Assembly (NCBI GenBank): GCA_020740775.1
Contig: JAHEWK010000013.1
Span: 2,046,001-2,110,000 of the forward strand
Direction: 5' to 3'
From: Ilyonectria destructans
Taxonomy: Eukaryota; Ascomycota; Sordariomycetes; Hypocreales; Nectriaceae
DNA: 64,000 bases
The notes beneath the pieces were generated by a model, which searched no databases, was not told the origin of the DNA, and saw nothing but the letters and a program-made list of their open reading frames with translations. Shown in pieces: positions 22,899 through 34,875 of this stretch. How positions within the stretch are numbered: position 1 is the first letter of the stretch; each line of letters begins with the position of its first letter. The position numbers were made by a program, and so were the translations under genes.

Positions 22899-23900
22899 GG
22901 TGATGGACGATGTGACTAACGAGGCGGCAGGCTGAGGACACGTGGGTTGGTTGCGAGATTTGGTCATTTCGGAAACGAAAGCTTGAACGGGCTGGTGTTT
23001 TGGCTGCTTGATTGAGGCCCCTTCGGTCTCGTATACCCTAGGGGTTGATTTCAGATCTCGGAGACAATGTTGCGGCCGCGGCCATCTTGCGACAGAAAGT
23101 GAGATGTTATCAGAGCGCATAGCCTGATGCCGGATGACGTCTGTGGAAGCAATGGGAGTAGGTAACACATTGGGATTGGAGGCGCGGGAAATGGGGCAAA
23201 GCGGGACGGGGCGAAGTGGGCAAGCGGGCCTCCCGATCGCGATGTGCAGGACAGCAGGGTATCCATTGTGTACAACAGAGGACTTCGGATATATTGATGA
23301 CGATTTATTGAATACATGGAGGTACTTAGAGGCCAGCATCAGCACTGGGGCATGGCCGACAGGGCGCGTACTATAGTAAGGGGGCGAGGAAGCGGTGGAT
23401 GAGTCGGGGACGGGTGATGATGAAAGTGGTGTGTATGATGCATAGCTTCTAGAATAATTCGATCACTCGCTCATGAAACACGACGGAATAAGAAAATCAG
23501 AAACCAAGGGTCCCTGCGCCCTAAAATAGACTGGGCATGTAACTTACAGAAGGGATACAGAAGCCCGGAACAAAAGACAGGCAAAAGAAACAGGGCAGAA
23601 AACAGCCGACTTTGATAATCCCGGTGGCAGGGATTGGTTCGCGGACTTACAAGTCCGAATAGATGCGGCGCGGCGTGACGGGGAACGAAAGCGGGCTGGA
23701 CATGGGCAAAGAGGCAGGTCAATCCTGTCGAGGAGGACGAATCAGGCACAACGAATCAAGCAGACCGAATAAACGGGATCGAACTAACGACCAGACCAGA
23801 CCCGGAATCGCCGTCATGTTCCTGTTCCGTGTTCCGTGTTGCAGGGCAGGCAGACAGACCGCTAAGGTGAGGGAGGCAGGACAATGTCGAAATTGCCTCT
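22899..23900. other. 3' flank of the hydrolase gene, no gene seen
   Basis: No frame has domain content or plausible splicing. The sequence is ordinary mixed composition with no repeat of note. Confidence 0.5.
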
Positions 23901-26900
23901 GCTGATGAAGATTACATGTTACATGTTACACGTCCCGTCGAGCGATTTTCCATGGAGCCCAGCCCCTTTCTCCTTTCCAGCCTAGGGTGTGAGGCTTGCG
24001 CACGTAGGGATTTCCCTGGGATTTTCTCGGTGACGACCAAAGCAATGCCAGGTAAGACGGCCGCCACGTACCGATGAATGAAAGGAAAACCTGGAGGGCC
24101 CCGGAGTTGACCTGCAGGCGCGCGAAAGGGGGGCCGAGTGGTGTGGATATGATGGGCTCGCCCGCTTGCGTCAGAGCAGGGACAGGGAAGAGCCCAAGAG
24201 CCCAAGTCTCGGTGAGGGCCAAGCCAGGATGGACGCCCGGGTCTATGTCGTCGGGGCCAGCAAGAAGTGAGGTGGACGAGAATGGACGCAGCAGAGGACC
24301 ATCTGGAGCGAGCCCACGGCTATTGTCCGCTCGGCTCACGGGTGAATACATGGCGAACGGCACAGCAACTATTTCGTCCTCCGTTCTCCATACACACGCA
24401 ACGAATGCCGCGGGTATTATGGACGGGTCGGGATTTGCGCTGGGCTCCACGAACCACGAACTGCGAGCAAGACGTGGGCTGACGGGACTGTGGAGAAGAG
24501 GGCTACGGATAGCATTGACGGGAATTGATTCACGATTCCTGTTCGCTTGGTCGACAAGTCGGAAGGGAGGCATTGAAACCCAAATGTCCCTAGGAGCAGA
24601 ATGATGGATGCTACGCGGGTTACGACTGGGGGGGCCTTTCTTCGGCGCAACAACACATTACACACGTAGCCAACGCTGGCACGTTCCCCAACGCCATTGA
24701 CCGAGAGGACCCCCCAAAGGACCAACCCCCAAGGGAACGAAACGAGCGCAAGGACGCGGCGAACCGGGGCACGAAGAAAGAACAAAAGTAAAACAAAGGT
24801 CAGGCAAGGTCAAGGAGGACGAGAAAAAAGGGAGGAGGCAGACAGACCGCCGACGAGACCAGACGAGACCGAGACGAGGCGTCGCCGTCTGACGGACACG
24901 CCACTCGGAGGCGCGGCCGGTCAGGTTATTCGGGACAAAAGCACCTCACGGAGAAACCGAGAACCGGGGAAGTTGGGGCTTGGCTTCCGCCCTTCCAATC
25001 GCTGTCGGTCTTTGGGCTGCGGGCCTTCTTGTCGTTTTGGTCCCTTTGCGCCTTGTGCTACGGGTAATTGTATGGCGCGCATCTCCTAATCGTTCTTGCA
25101 GGTGGGAATGCAGCCCGCCCAACAGAAGCAAAATGCATGCTAAAGTGACAGGTGGAATTTGACATTCATGCTACGTGTTTATGTTTCGTGTGTATTGCTA
25201 TGCCGTGCTACGCTATTATGCGAATCCTGTGCTGTCTGTACTTGTTGATGTGGATGTTAGTGTTGATGTTGATGTTTACACCGCTCGTCGCTGGCCGGTG
25301 TTATGAGGTGCGGGTAATATCGTAAAGACCCCAGGAGAAAGGGCCGTTAATGCGACTCAACCGGCCGAGGATGGAAATAGGATGATCTCGGAAACGCCAG
25401 GAAAAAAAGAACGGCAACGAAAGTGAGAGGGAATTCGTTTCGTCCTCCTCGGTAAACCAAACCATGTCGGCGCCTAGGCCACGGCGAGACCACTTTCATA
25501 CCGAGGTGAGCCAAATCAGCCAAATCAGCCCAACGCCCCCAGACGCCCTCCCCCCTAGCAGGTCAAGGTGAGGTACCCAGGCCGGTACTGCGGAGAGACT
25601 CGCTGCAGGACAGGGCTCTGTCCCTCGTCGTCGGGATCGCAGACCGACCAAGCCACAGAAGCATGGGATATGACCGTTCTCTGTGAGGTCTCCGTTGATG
25701 CACCGTCTCAGACATGTGCAAAAATACCCATGGCCGACCTTCCGAGACTGATCCTCTGTCCGCTTCCCGAGTGGCCCAGCCGCCGGTTACGTTACTCCGG
25801 GCATCCCTTTCCCCGTCAACATGAACATCGACATCAATAGTGACATGCACCAAAAAAAAAAACACACAAAAAAAGATACCCCTGTTGGTGATGGTCTGGG
25901 GGTGTCTTCTTCTGCCTCTTCGGCACAAACGCGGTACGTATCCCCGTTCCCAACGGCAACGGCCCTTGTCTCGTCCTCCGTTCTGTGGGACCCGCACTGG
26001 CCGCGCCGGCCGGCAGCCTCCGTGATTGGCCCGCTGGTACCCCGGAGGAGCCAAAAAAGCCGCCCACAATTACGGCCACAGAGCACGGAATCATTTTGCG
26101 AGACGCCTTCGATGCTTGCTCATTGCTGTCGTGTCCTGGAACTAATGACAAAGCGTTGCGAGTGGAGTGGTGCCGCCACGTCCGCTCGCCGCCAGAAGCG
26201 AGAGAAAAGAAAAATCAGGAGTGTGAAGAAATGGCCTTGTCCCGCGTGCTTTTGCGTGGCTTGCGCCCGCCGGTGCGTCATGATGCAATGTTCTCCTAAT
26301 TCCCGAACGCAACCACCTGCAGTTGTCTGATGCCCCAGGAAAAAGAGCCAGAGGGCGCCCGGGGGTGTGGAGTGGAGAGATGACCAGGGGGGGTACGGGC
26401 TTCTAGTTCTTCTACATGTACGTGTGTCGGGGAATCCAGGGGGAGGGAACCCCAAAAGGGTCCCGCGGGTGCGATGCAGCAGCCCGTCCCAGAGCCTTGG
26501 GATAAGGTGAGGAAAAGCGGAAAGCAGGTTCGAGCAAGGGGGGCAGGCATCCTGGGGGGATGGGGATGGCTGATTACGACGAAAATGGTGATGATGGCGG
26601 CGGCGGCGGCACAGGCTTGGGAGGCGATGCCCGCGGGATGGAAGGGCAAAGAAGACTACGCAAGACGATACGAAGACGAGGCAATGCTGAAATGCGTGAT
26701 GATGTTGCGTTGGATGAGGTGAGACGAGACAGCACAAGACTCGACGGGGCGAGAACAGGAGGCGTACGAAAAAAAAGACCCTGATGGGATTAGGGATAAG
26801 AGAATGGGGAATAGAGAAAGAGGGAATAGAGAAATAGGGAATAGGGATACACCCGCACAGGGAGTTCCAGATTCCCCGACTGGACAGGCTGATCAGGGTT

Positions 26901-27392
26901 TTCTTTGGCCAGAGAGTCAAGTTCCCGACTTCCCCAGCCGGCCATGGGCCATGGGCCAAAGATCAAATGGTCAAATGGGAATCGATGCCCAAATGCCAGA
27001 AACCGGGCCCCTTGTTCCCGATCTGCCCCAACGCCACAGGCCCTCAGGGCTGAGGTGACGACAAGGCAGGTGCTTGCATGCATCAGGATCGGGGCATGAA
27101 GAAGATAGCAGTTAGTGAGTTACGGCAACGGGATCCATCATCCCCGTGTGGGTTTTCTGGAATTCTGGATTGGGGACGGATGTGGATTGTGGATTGAGCA
27201 TGTGGATGTGCATCATCGGATGCTCGGGCAGGGCGCGCCTGAGCGGGTGATGGGCGGTGGCTGACCTGGTGTCCCCCCGTCCGGAAATCAGAGACCGGAA
27301 GCGCGTGGTTTTCTGGGGGGTGAGAAGTTGAGGGCCCGGTATCAAGAGGCCGAGCGAGTGCGAAATGGCGGAGAGGGCGATGAGACAGGATA

Positions 27393-27433
27393 GGACGGGA
27401 CGGGATGGGATGGGATGGGATGGGATGGGATGG
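27393..27433 (+). repeat. GGGAT pentanucleotide repeat
   Basis: About eight units of GGGAT, with two GGGAC variants at the left end. It is a simple tandem repeat in noncoding DNA. Confidence 0.85.
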
Positions 27434-28223
27434 CTCAGGCCTCACTCAGGTGGTTGACGAGAGTGAGCCGACGAAAGCTCGGGGCGAGGCCCTTTCTCCA
27501 TTTCGAAAGGGGGGGCGTGTAATGGCGTGTCGGTGGAGTTTTTTGGTCTGTGGTTGGGTTGGGCTGGCATTTCGTTTCCGTATGTGTGTGTGTGTGAGTG
27601 AGTTTATTGGGCTTGGCCGAGCTGAGCTGAGAGCAGAAGGGGGAGCAGGCAGGCTCTCTCTCTTCTTTGTGAGGCAGCCCGTGGGGTCGTGGTAGGCAAA
27701 CCATTCATCCCAAGAGCGGGCCATGTGTAATTCCCTCCAAATGAATTACGGCATCATCATTCAGCGGCAGAGTGCATATACACCAAGGGTAGCGTAAATC
27801 CCAAGTACCGGCCGGTAGTACGGTGTACGTAAGGGGGGACCAAGGAGCAGTACAGTACTTGGTCCAGAGGAACGTCGTTCAGCAAAGTTGAACACTGTCT
27901 GGCATCGATTAGCGCCGGGGAGGGGCGGCGGCGGCGGCGGCGCAGTTGGGATGGATCGAGGGTTGGAAGCGTCTCTCCGGTTTGGCGTTAGTTACAGGGC
28001 CCCCGTTGCGGCCAGAAGAAGCCCAAGTAGCGGCGAGGATGAGCACGGGCAGGCAACGGCTCCAGGCACAGGTCGGGCGGTGGTTGTCGGGACAAGTAGG
28101 AGAGGAGAAGGCGTAATAATAGCCCGAGCGTTTGATGTTGGATGGGATGTCGAAATCATGTAGTTGCGAGGTACCCGGGGGGGTTGGTGAGGAGGAGTGG
28201 GTAGTGAGCTGGGGGTGTAGTGT

Positions 28224-28270
28224 AGTGGGCTGTAATAGTGGGCTGTAGTGGGCTGTAGTGGCAGTGGGCG
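28224..28270 (+). repeat. TGGGCTGTAG decamer repeat
   Basis: Imperfect tandem copies of TGGGCTGTAG / TGGGCTGTAATAG within the purine-rich region upstream of the glutamate decarboxylase gene. Confidence 0.6.
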
Positions 28271-28370
28271 GTTTCTGGACACTGGGCGGGCACCTAACAA
28301 GAAAAAGAAAAAGAGTGGAGGAGGGCATTACGATGGAGATCGGATAGGACAGGACAGGTAACAGGATCAT

Positions 28371-29149
28371 AATGGGGGATCGGGGATGCGGTTCCTGTTC
28401 CCTACCTTCCCTACCAGGTACCTCCTGTGCTGGACACGCCCTATTGTACCTGTCTGGTGTACCTGTCTGTACCCTAAGCTGAGTGAGGGCGAATTGGGCG
28501 AGTCGAAGCAATTCCCCTTCCTGACCGAGAGAGACCCCCCCCCCCCTCCCCGGCCTTGTCCCTCTGGCTTGTTCCCTTCTGAGCTCGTTCCCTTTTCTGC
28601 TCGTTCCCATCTTCACGCTGAAAAAGTATTTAACTTGTCAGCATCTCGGCCTGGAATCTGGTTTGTTTCCCCCTCGCCTCCCCTCTCTCTCGTATGCACT
28701 TCTCGCATAATCTCCATTACCATCATCTGCACTCATACTCACACGCACACTCTCTCCCACCACCCACCATCCAAGCCACTTTCTCCATCAAACCTGTAAA
28801 AAGAGACGTCCCTCTTCTTTCTCACACACATCCTTTTCTCTCAGCTGTTGCGGCTTGCATTGACGCTTAACGCAAACCCCATCACATTCCTCCTCACTCG
28901 CTCTTCTTGCGTGGCATCCACCCTCCACTAGACGAAACTCACCTTCCTAGGCGTCACAGCCACACGACCACACCACTTTTTTCGTCCCAACACACACATT
29001 TGGCACACTCTCATCCGGCACACGGCACGCTAACTCTGCCGCCACTCCCGTTGCTCCCGCCTTGCTGTCCCTCTGCTAGTAGCTAAGCTGCTGGGCCCTA
29101 TTTTATCCTCGCCATCACCACGTCATTACCCCTCCTTCCTCCCTTCACC
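28371..29149 (+). promoter_or_regulatory. promoter and long pyrimidine-rich leader of glutamate decarboxylase
   Basis: From about 28,490 to the start codon the plus strand changes abruptly to C- and T-rich sequence with CACA repeats, ending TTCACCATG. This is the usual composition of a fungal 5' leader and suggests a transcript start several hundred bases upstream of the coding region. The exact start cannot be fixed. Confidence 0.5.
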
Positions 29150-31354
29150 ATGAATTCAGTAGAAGTAGTAGAACCCACCGAGGTTCCTGAACCTATTCCC
29201 ATTATTGAGACTTCTGACGACGACAACACCAACGCTGCTCCCACTCCCGTTCTCGCATCCAACGGCTTCACCAACGGACACTCTTCTACCAACGGACACC
29301 ACGCCAACGGCCACGCAACTCCCTCGTACATCGACAGCATGGCTCACCTCTCCGTCATCCGCGACGACTCCGACGCCGCCTCGGTCCGCTCCAACAGCTC
29401 GCGCGCCTCGCGAAGACCTCAAATGCAGCTCTCCAACTACCAGGATGAGTTCACCACCAGCGTCTACGGCTCCCGCTTCGCCGGCATGGACCTTCCCCGC
29501 CACCACATGCCCGAGTGCGAGATGCCCCGCGACATCGCCTATCGCATGATCAAGGACGATCTGAGCCTCGACAACAACCCCATGCTCAAGTATGTCGTCG
29601 CCCTGTCTGAGAACCTCAGGATTCAATTGACTGACTTTTTTCTCCTCTCCAGCTTGGCTTCGTTCGTCACCACCTACATGGTACGTCACTGATTGCAATC
29701 TGCTATTTCCGCCCCATATTCCCCTCCAGATCCTACCATCCTAGTATCCCGTCCGCACCAATGCAGCCGCCCCACAAGTCCACAAGTGACGTCTTGGCTC
29801 GCGCCTTGGCTTTGGGGAATCCACCACAACTCCACCACTAACACCAATATCATCATGACTATCATCATTCTGTTCCCGTTATCTCAAATCACTGCCATTA
29901 TCAGAATCGTCAAATTCGCTGAAAGCAGATTGCTAACCTGGAACCTTTTTCAACTATAGGAAGATGAGGCTGAGAAGCTCATGGCCGAGTCCTTCTCCAA
30001 GAACTTCATCGACTACGAGGAGTACCCTCAGTCCGCTGATATTCAGAACCGCTGTGTCAACATGATCGGCGATCTCTTCCACGCCCCCGTCGGTACCGCC
30101 GTCGGAACCTCTACCGTTGGCTCCTCAGAGGCCATTATGCTCGCCGTCCTGGCCATGAAGAAGCGCTGGAAGAAGCGCCAGGCTGCCGCCGGCAAGAGCA
30201 CCGAGCACCCCAACATTGTTATGTCCTCTGCTGTTCAGGTCTGCTGGGAAAAGGCCACCCGCTACTTTGAGATTGACGAGAAGCTCGTCTACTGCACTCC
30301 TGACCGCTTTGTTATCGACCCTGATGAGGCCGTCGACCTGTGCGACGAGAATACTATCGGTATCTGCGCCATTCTCGGTACCACCTACACTGGCGAGTAC
30401 GAGGATGTCAAGGCCATAAACGACCTCCTGGTTGAGCGGAATATCGATGTCCCTATCCACGTCGATGCCGCCAGCGGTGGCTTCGTCGCTCCCTTCGTTG
30501 TCCCCGACCTCGAGTGGGACTTCCGATGTGAAAAGGTCGTCTCCATTAACGTCTCCGGACACAAGGTATGTTTAACCACTTTACGAAGCCGTTGCTCTAT
30601 AACCAGTTGCTGACTCCAAATCTAGTACGGTCTTGTCTACCCTGGTGTCGGCTGGGCCCTCTGGAGAGACCCCGAGTACCTCCCCCAGGAGCTGGTCTTC
30701 AACATCAACTACCTTGGTGCTGACCAGTCCTCCTTCACCCTCAACTTCTCCAAGGGTGCCTCCCAGGTCATCGGCCAGTACTACCAGCTGATCCGTCTCG
30801 GAAAGCACGGTTACCGCGCCATTATGAGCAACCTGACCCGAACGGCCGACTACCTGACTGAGACACTCGAGAAGAAGGGCTTCGTCATCATGTCAGAACG
30901 TTCCGGCGCTGGACTGCCCCTCGTGGCTTTCCGCTTCCGCACTCCCCAGGAGGGTGGCGACGAGGACCGTCATTACGACGAGTTCGCCCTGGCCCACCAC
31001 CTCCGCTCGCGTGGTTGGGTTGTTCCCGCCTACACCATGGCCCCCAACTCCAACGTCAAGATGCTGCGCGTCGTCGTGCGAGAAGACTTCACCAAGACTC
31101 GCTGCGACTCTCTCATCAGCGACGTCACTCTCTGCCTCGGCCTCCTCGACGAGACTGACCGGGACAGCATCAAGAAGCGAGAAGAGTACATCAAGAAGCA
31201 CATCACGTCTTCGGGCAAGGGCAAGCACGCTCATCCCTCGTACGCGGTTAGTACACTTTGCACCCATACTTGTAATAGGAATTTCACTAACTCATTCCAG
31301 AACGAGACACATTCTCTTCAGGGAAAGACAGGCAAGACCCATGCTATCTGCTAA
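29150..31354 (+). CDS. glutamate decarboxylase
   Basis: Five exons: 29150-29589, 29653-29680, 29960-30565, 30626-31246, 31301-31354; 582 residues, all in frame. It is a PLP enzyme converting glutamate to GABA and CO2, feeding the GABA shunt and acid or oxidative stress tolerance. The PLP lysine is Lys358 in NVSGHK, the last codon of exon 3. Other visible family sequence includes [14 protein letters not shown], the [13 protein letters not shown] phosphate-binding stretch and HVDAASGGF with the PLP-nitrogen-binding Asp. The first 100 residues are a disordered extension with Asn-Gly-His repeats, absent from bacterial GadB. The C-terminus ends GKTHAIC; plant enzymes carry a calmodulin site here, and this one is not obviously so. 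Exon 2 is only 28 nt and is followed by a 279-nt intron, long for this window. Confidence 0.95.
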
Positions 31355-33292
31355 AGGAATAGATGGATTGATCACTCACTGGCATTGGCGTCACACGGTG
31401 TGTTTTGGGAATGTTTGGAGTCTTGTTCATACAGGCCCTTGATGACTTGATTTTTGGATAAGACTGCAAATACATGGCGTCTTTATTTTCACAGTTCGCT
31501 TCTCCTGCTCCTCGTGATGATTTATGTATGTCCTGTGATGGCGGATGTTGCCAGAAGCGCTAGTGCATGTGAGCTTCCGGGTCAAGTGTATGACACAGCC
31601 ACATAGTGACAAGTCAGGTGAAATCTACACCGGGATGCACAAACTGAGCCTTCTTATCCTCTAACATGGGCGGCTCTTGAGCTAGTCACGCAACCACATG
31701 AAACATTGCCAAGACGTAGAGACGGATGATGAGGGATAAGGTCATTTGCGATTGCATTGACGGCATCCAATGACCCATAACTTACGGTTTGGATGATAAG
31801 GCTATTCTGAGTCAAGTTTGGCATATTCGTGTGACATCCATAAGTAATGATAACGATGCTTGTCGCCTGATTAAGCAGTACTATGCCCAACACAGCAGGC
31901 ATCCACGACGTGGTCGGGAGATCGCCTGGCTCAGCCACTCCATGCAGAGCTATCGCTTCCTACCGAATCATCCACTCGGGGACCTACCTTAGCAAGGGTT
32001 AAGCAATGGGGGAGTGGAGTCCCTCGGGAGAGGGGCGGGGGAGATAGACAGTCTTCGTGGAGAACTTATAGAGTACAGGATTACATCATAGCGATTCCAA
32101 TACAGTGTCGCGTGAGCACTGTGGGGAGCCAGTGCGCTGATACACTATGTCCTATATCTTAATGGTTACTTCCTATGAGTCCTGTCAGTTATCTCCTATC
32201 GATTTGACAGACAGAGATGGTTAGTTATGATCCTAGAGCAACTCGCTTAATCAACGCGGATATGCCGACTCATAGACAGCGACCGTGGACAAGCCGCAGC
32301 AAACCTATCTAGAATACGAATACAATATTAACGCATTTTTAGATGAAACATGAATGGGGGGCGGGCAGGACATGTCGATAAGCTATGTTGGCCAGCATCT
32401 TATGTAGGGCGTTGGAAGTTTACCACACAACACCTGCCAATCTGCCTGATGAACCTCGCATTAAATGACAGATCGTCCAACCAACAACCACATCAACGGC
32501 TAGGGCACTCTTCGATGGATAAAATTCCTCCAATGCGCCAACGTGAAACGCTTCATGGTCCCCGAAAGGATTAATTCTCGTGTTCCTTGGGCGTCGGGGT
32601 TCACTGACCAGTCAGGTCCGCAGATTGGACCCCGATCAGTGAGGGATAGGAGTGCGATCGTCCCAGTTTCCTATACCCAGTATTAGTCAATTTCTTATCC
32701 CGCCGACAACCGAGAGACAAGGGTGGGCCTATTTTGGCTGTTGTTGATCCTTCACCGCGGTTGGTTGCTGCTAATTAGTAGACAGCCAGGTTGAGATGGT
32801 GCTTTGCAACGGCTGTGCTGGAGTATGAACGATGGGCTTCGACATGAAATCGGCGTTGTATAGAGTTCAAGCGGTAGAAATGGCAGCGTGTTTAAACGAG
32901 GCCGAGCTGGTGCCCATTTTGGCATCAAGATGCTGTATGTCGTCACACGACTGCATCCCGTCCTCCACCACATCATTTCATACACCTTCTAGAAGGTCTC
33001 TACCCTGGTTCTCAGCTTCTGCAGTCGCAACAATGCCTTGATCCTTCGAACTTGCCAACTTCTCCTTTCGGTCAAAGACTGGGGGCGGCGGGCATTGACG
33101 GCGACCTTGGCGATCCTCCAAGTTCATCCTGATGATAACTGCAGGGACGCTTCCTTGTCTTTTCGAGGAAAGTTTATTCTTCAGATGTCCCAGGTAAAAT
33201 GATCGTCTATAAGAGGAGAGGATTACCCAGACGTTTAATTAAAATAACAGCAGCCAGAGACCTTGAATCTCAGCTACCGTTTGTTGCCCAGC
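31355..33292. other. intergenic region between glutamate decarboxylase and the secreted-protein pair
   Basis: A 1.9 kb stretch, AT-richer than most of the window, with only short frames and no recognised gene. A TATA-like TATAAG lies at 33208-33213, about 80 bases before the next start. Confidence 0.5.
33208..33213 (+). promoter_or_regulatory. TATA-like element of the chitinase-tail-like gene
   Basis: TATAAG inside GTCTATAAGAGG, about 80 bases upstream of the start codon. Position fits a core promoter; function is inferred. Confidence 0.4.
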
Positions 33293-34875
33293 ATGAAGAC
33301 CTTTATTGCTCTGTTTCTCCTCAACTCCTTTCCTGGAATCTCAGCCGATGTCTCGAACCGATTCGACGGCGTCGATCCTGCCACTGTTCGGTGCGATGCT
33401 GAGTATCTCAACGACGCGGGTGCTCAAGCCTCCGATCGCTGGGCTGCGGCCGGCGCGGAATGGGCATTGGAGACAACCAATGTCGACTGGGGATGGTACC
33501 AGGGAAGTGCTGACGGCGATCGCCTCGGTTATTCTGAATTCGTTGGAAACGCTTTCAATTCCAAGGACTTGATGATCTGCCAGAATATGGGTGACGGCCC
33601 GTGTCAAAGCACAGTGACCTGCAGCGAGGTCAACCAACCAGCTGGGTATGAACGAAGATAGATACCTCTATGTAAAGTGACACTGCGCTAATTCCCTCCA
33701 GGTTCCTGATTCTGAATTCTTTTGTTTCACTGCACGTGGTCAGTCTCTCTGCAGCTCTTCAGCATTATTCTTTATGCTGATTGAACTCCTTCTAGATGCA
33801 CCGTAATGTCTGGGAAGGTCTCGAAAGCGCCATGAACGAGATGCAAAATTCCATGAGTCTTTTCCAACAGACCTTTTCGCCAGCTGCGACACCGCCTAAG
33901 TCTTCCGGATGGCTCTCGGATCTCATCACCGTCTTCCAGTTCGCCGTCGGCATTGGGTCCGCATTCATATGGAATATCGGTGAGTGTCCCCGAGACGAGG
34001 AATCAATAGACCTAACAATTCCAATCAGCCATCAAGGAGGCCCAACTTATTGCAAACGCCGGCTATCATGCAGTTGCCCAAGAATCTGCAAACGGTGCCA
34101 TCGGCATGGCGTTCACCATAGGAAAAAACCATCTTCCCACAGCTACGTAAGTTAACGTTGGCCGCCTAAAACACTCCATAAAAGGATATTAAGACAATGC
34201 TTCAGTGCTCCAGAAATCCAGAACGACCTCACCCTCTCAATGGGAATCCTCTTCGAAGCTTGGCTGGACGCCGAGACAGACTTCTTGAATCAGCTATTCT
34301 CTGGTACTACTGAGGCTCTTGCCATTCTACAGGGCCTGGTAAAGGACGGTATCTCTCTTGAACTGACTCGACACCTCGACCTTGGTACCTTTGTAGAAGA
34401 AGCTCAGAAAATCGTCTACTCACAGCTCCTCCCAATTGCCTGGAAGGCTAGTTCCAAGCAAGAAAAGAAATGGCCGTATAAGATGCAACCGATGATCCTG
34501 TGAGTATCAACTGCACTGATGGCTTTCGGTTGGCTGCTAACACAGATGGATAGGATGGAGCCAGCTGATTGTGTCACCTCTGGTGACGAGTTGCCCGATT
34601 ATATATCCTGGGATAATGCAGCCAGCATGTCAGTCTGCTACGACGGGCACACGTTCTTCCTCGGATTCCCAACCTGGAAAGGAGAAGTAGGCGACTTCTA
34701 TCCTCTACCGGGTGGAACAAACGGCGAGCTTGATGGCAAGAAATGGGGCGGCCTTACTATCGAGGACATGGTCATCAGGTATGTCCTTGTTTGCTTGGCA
34801 GCCAGTCCTTTTCGGGACGGCAGATATCGGTCCCGCGCCACGCCCTCCCATACATTTTGTTCGACTTCGCCATGA
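33293..34875 (+). CDS. secreted protein resembling the C-terminal tail of killer-toxin-like class V chitinases; 3' end uncertain
   Basis: Exons seen: 33293-33645, 33702-33738, 33796-33979, 34029-34146, 34206-34499 and 34554 onward, each joined in frame by consensus GT-AG junctions. Reading straight through the last exon to TGA at 34875 gives 435 residues. The protein has a signal peptide (about 1-18), four cysteines in the first 120 residues, then PAGFLILNSF, two hydrophobic helical stretches and a C-terminal part with two more cysteines and KKWGGLTIEDMVI. From memory these blocks resemble the region after the GH18 domain in fungal subgroup C chitinases, which are themselves compared with yeast killer-toxin subunits. 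No GH18 or LysM domain is present. Recognisable similarity stops at 34778 before a GTATGT donor with no convincing acceptor, so a final exon may be lost. Function unknown; possibly antagonistic. Confidence 0.6.

Larger units (their letters stand above)
23901..28370. other. gene-free, purine-skewed region; possible minus-strand noncoding transcript
   Basis: For about 4.4 kb the plus strand is strikingly rich in G and A (for example 24770-24900, 26500-26860, 27390-27490). The minus strand therefore reads like successive fungal CT-rich leaders (CTCGTCTCGTC, TTTCTTC). The longest frames, such as the one of 279 codons on the minus strand at 26120-26959, are low-complexity Pro/Ser/Arg/His sequence with no domain. 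The region contains several microsatellites. A noncoding RNA or a long leader on the minus strand is possible but not demonstrated. Confidence 0.35.

Noticed and set aside
23926..24573. 215-codon minus-strand frame
   Set aside because: No recognisable motif and no supporting exon structure. Composition follows the local strand skew.
26120..26959. 279-codon minus-strand frame
   Set aside because: Low-complexity Pro/Ser/Arg/His/Phe sequence from a CT-rich strand, with no domain or signal. It looks like noncoding leader-type DNA.
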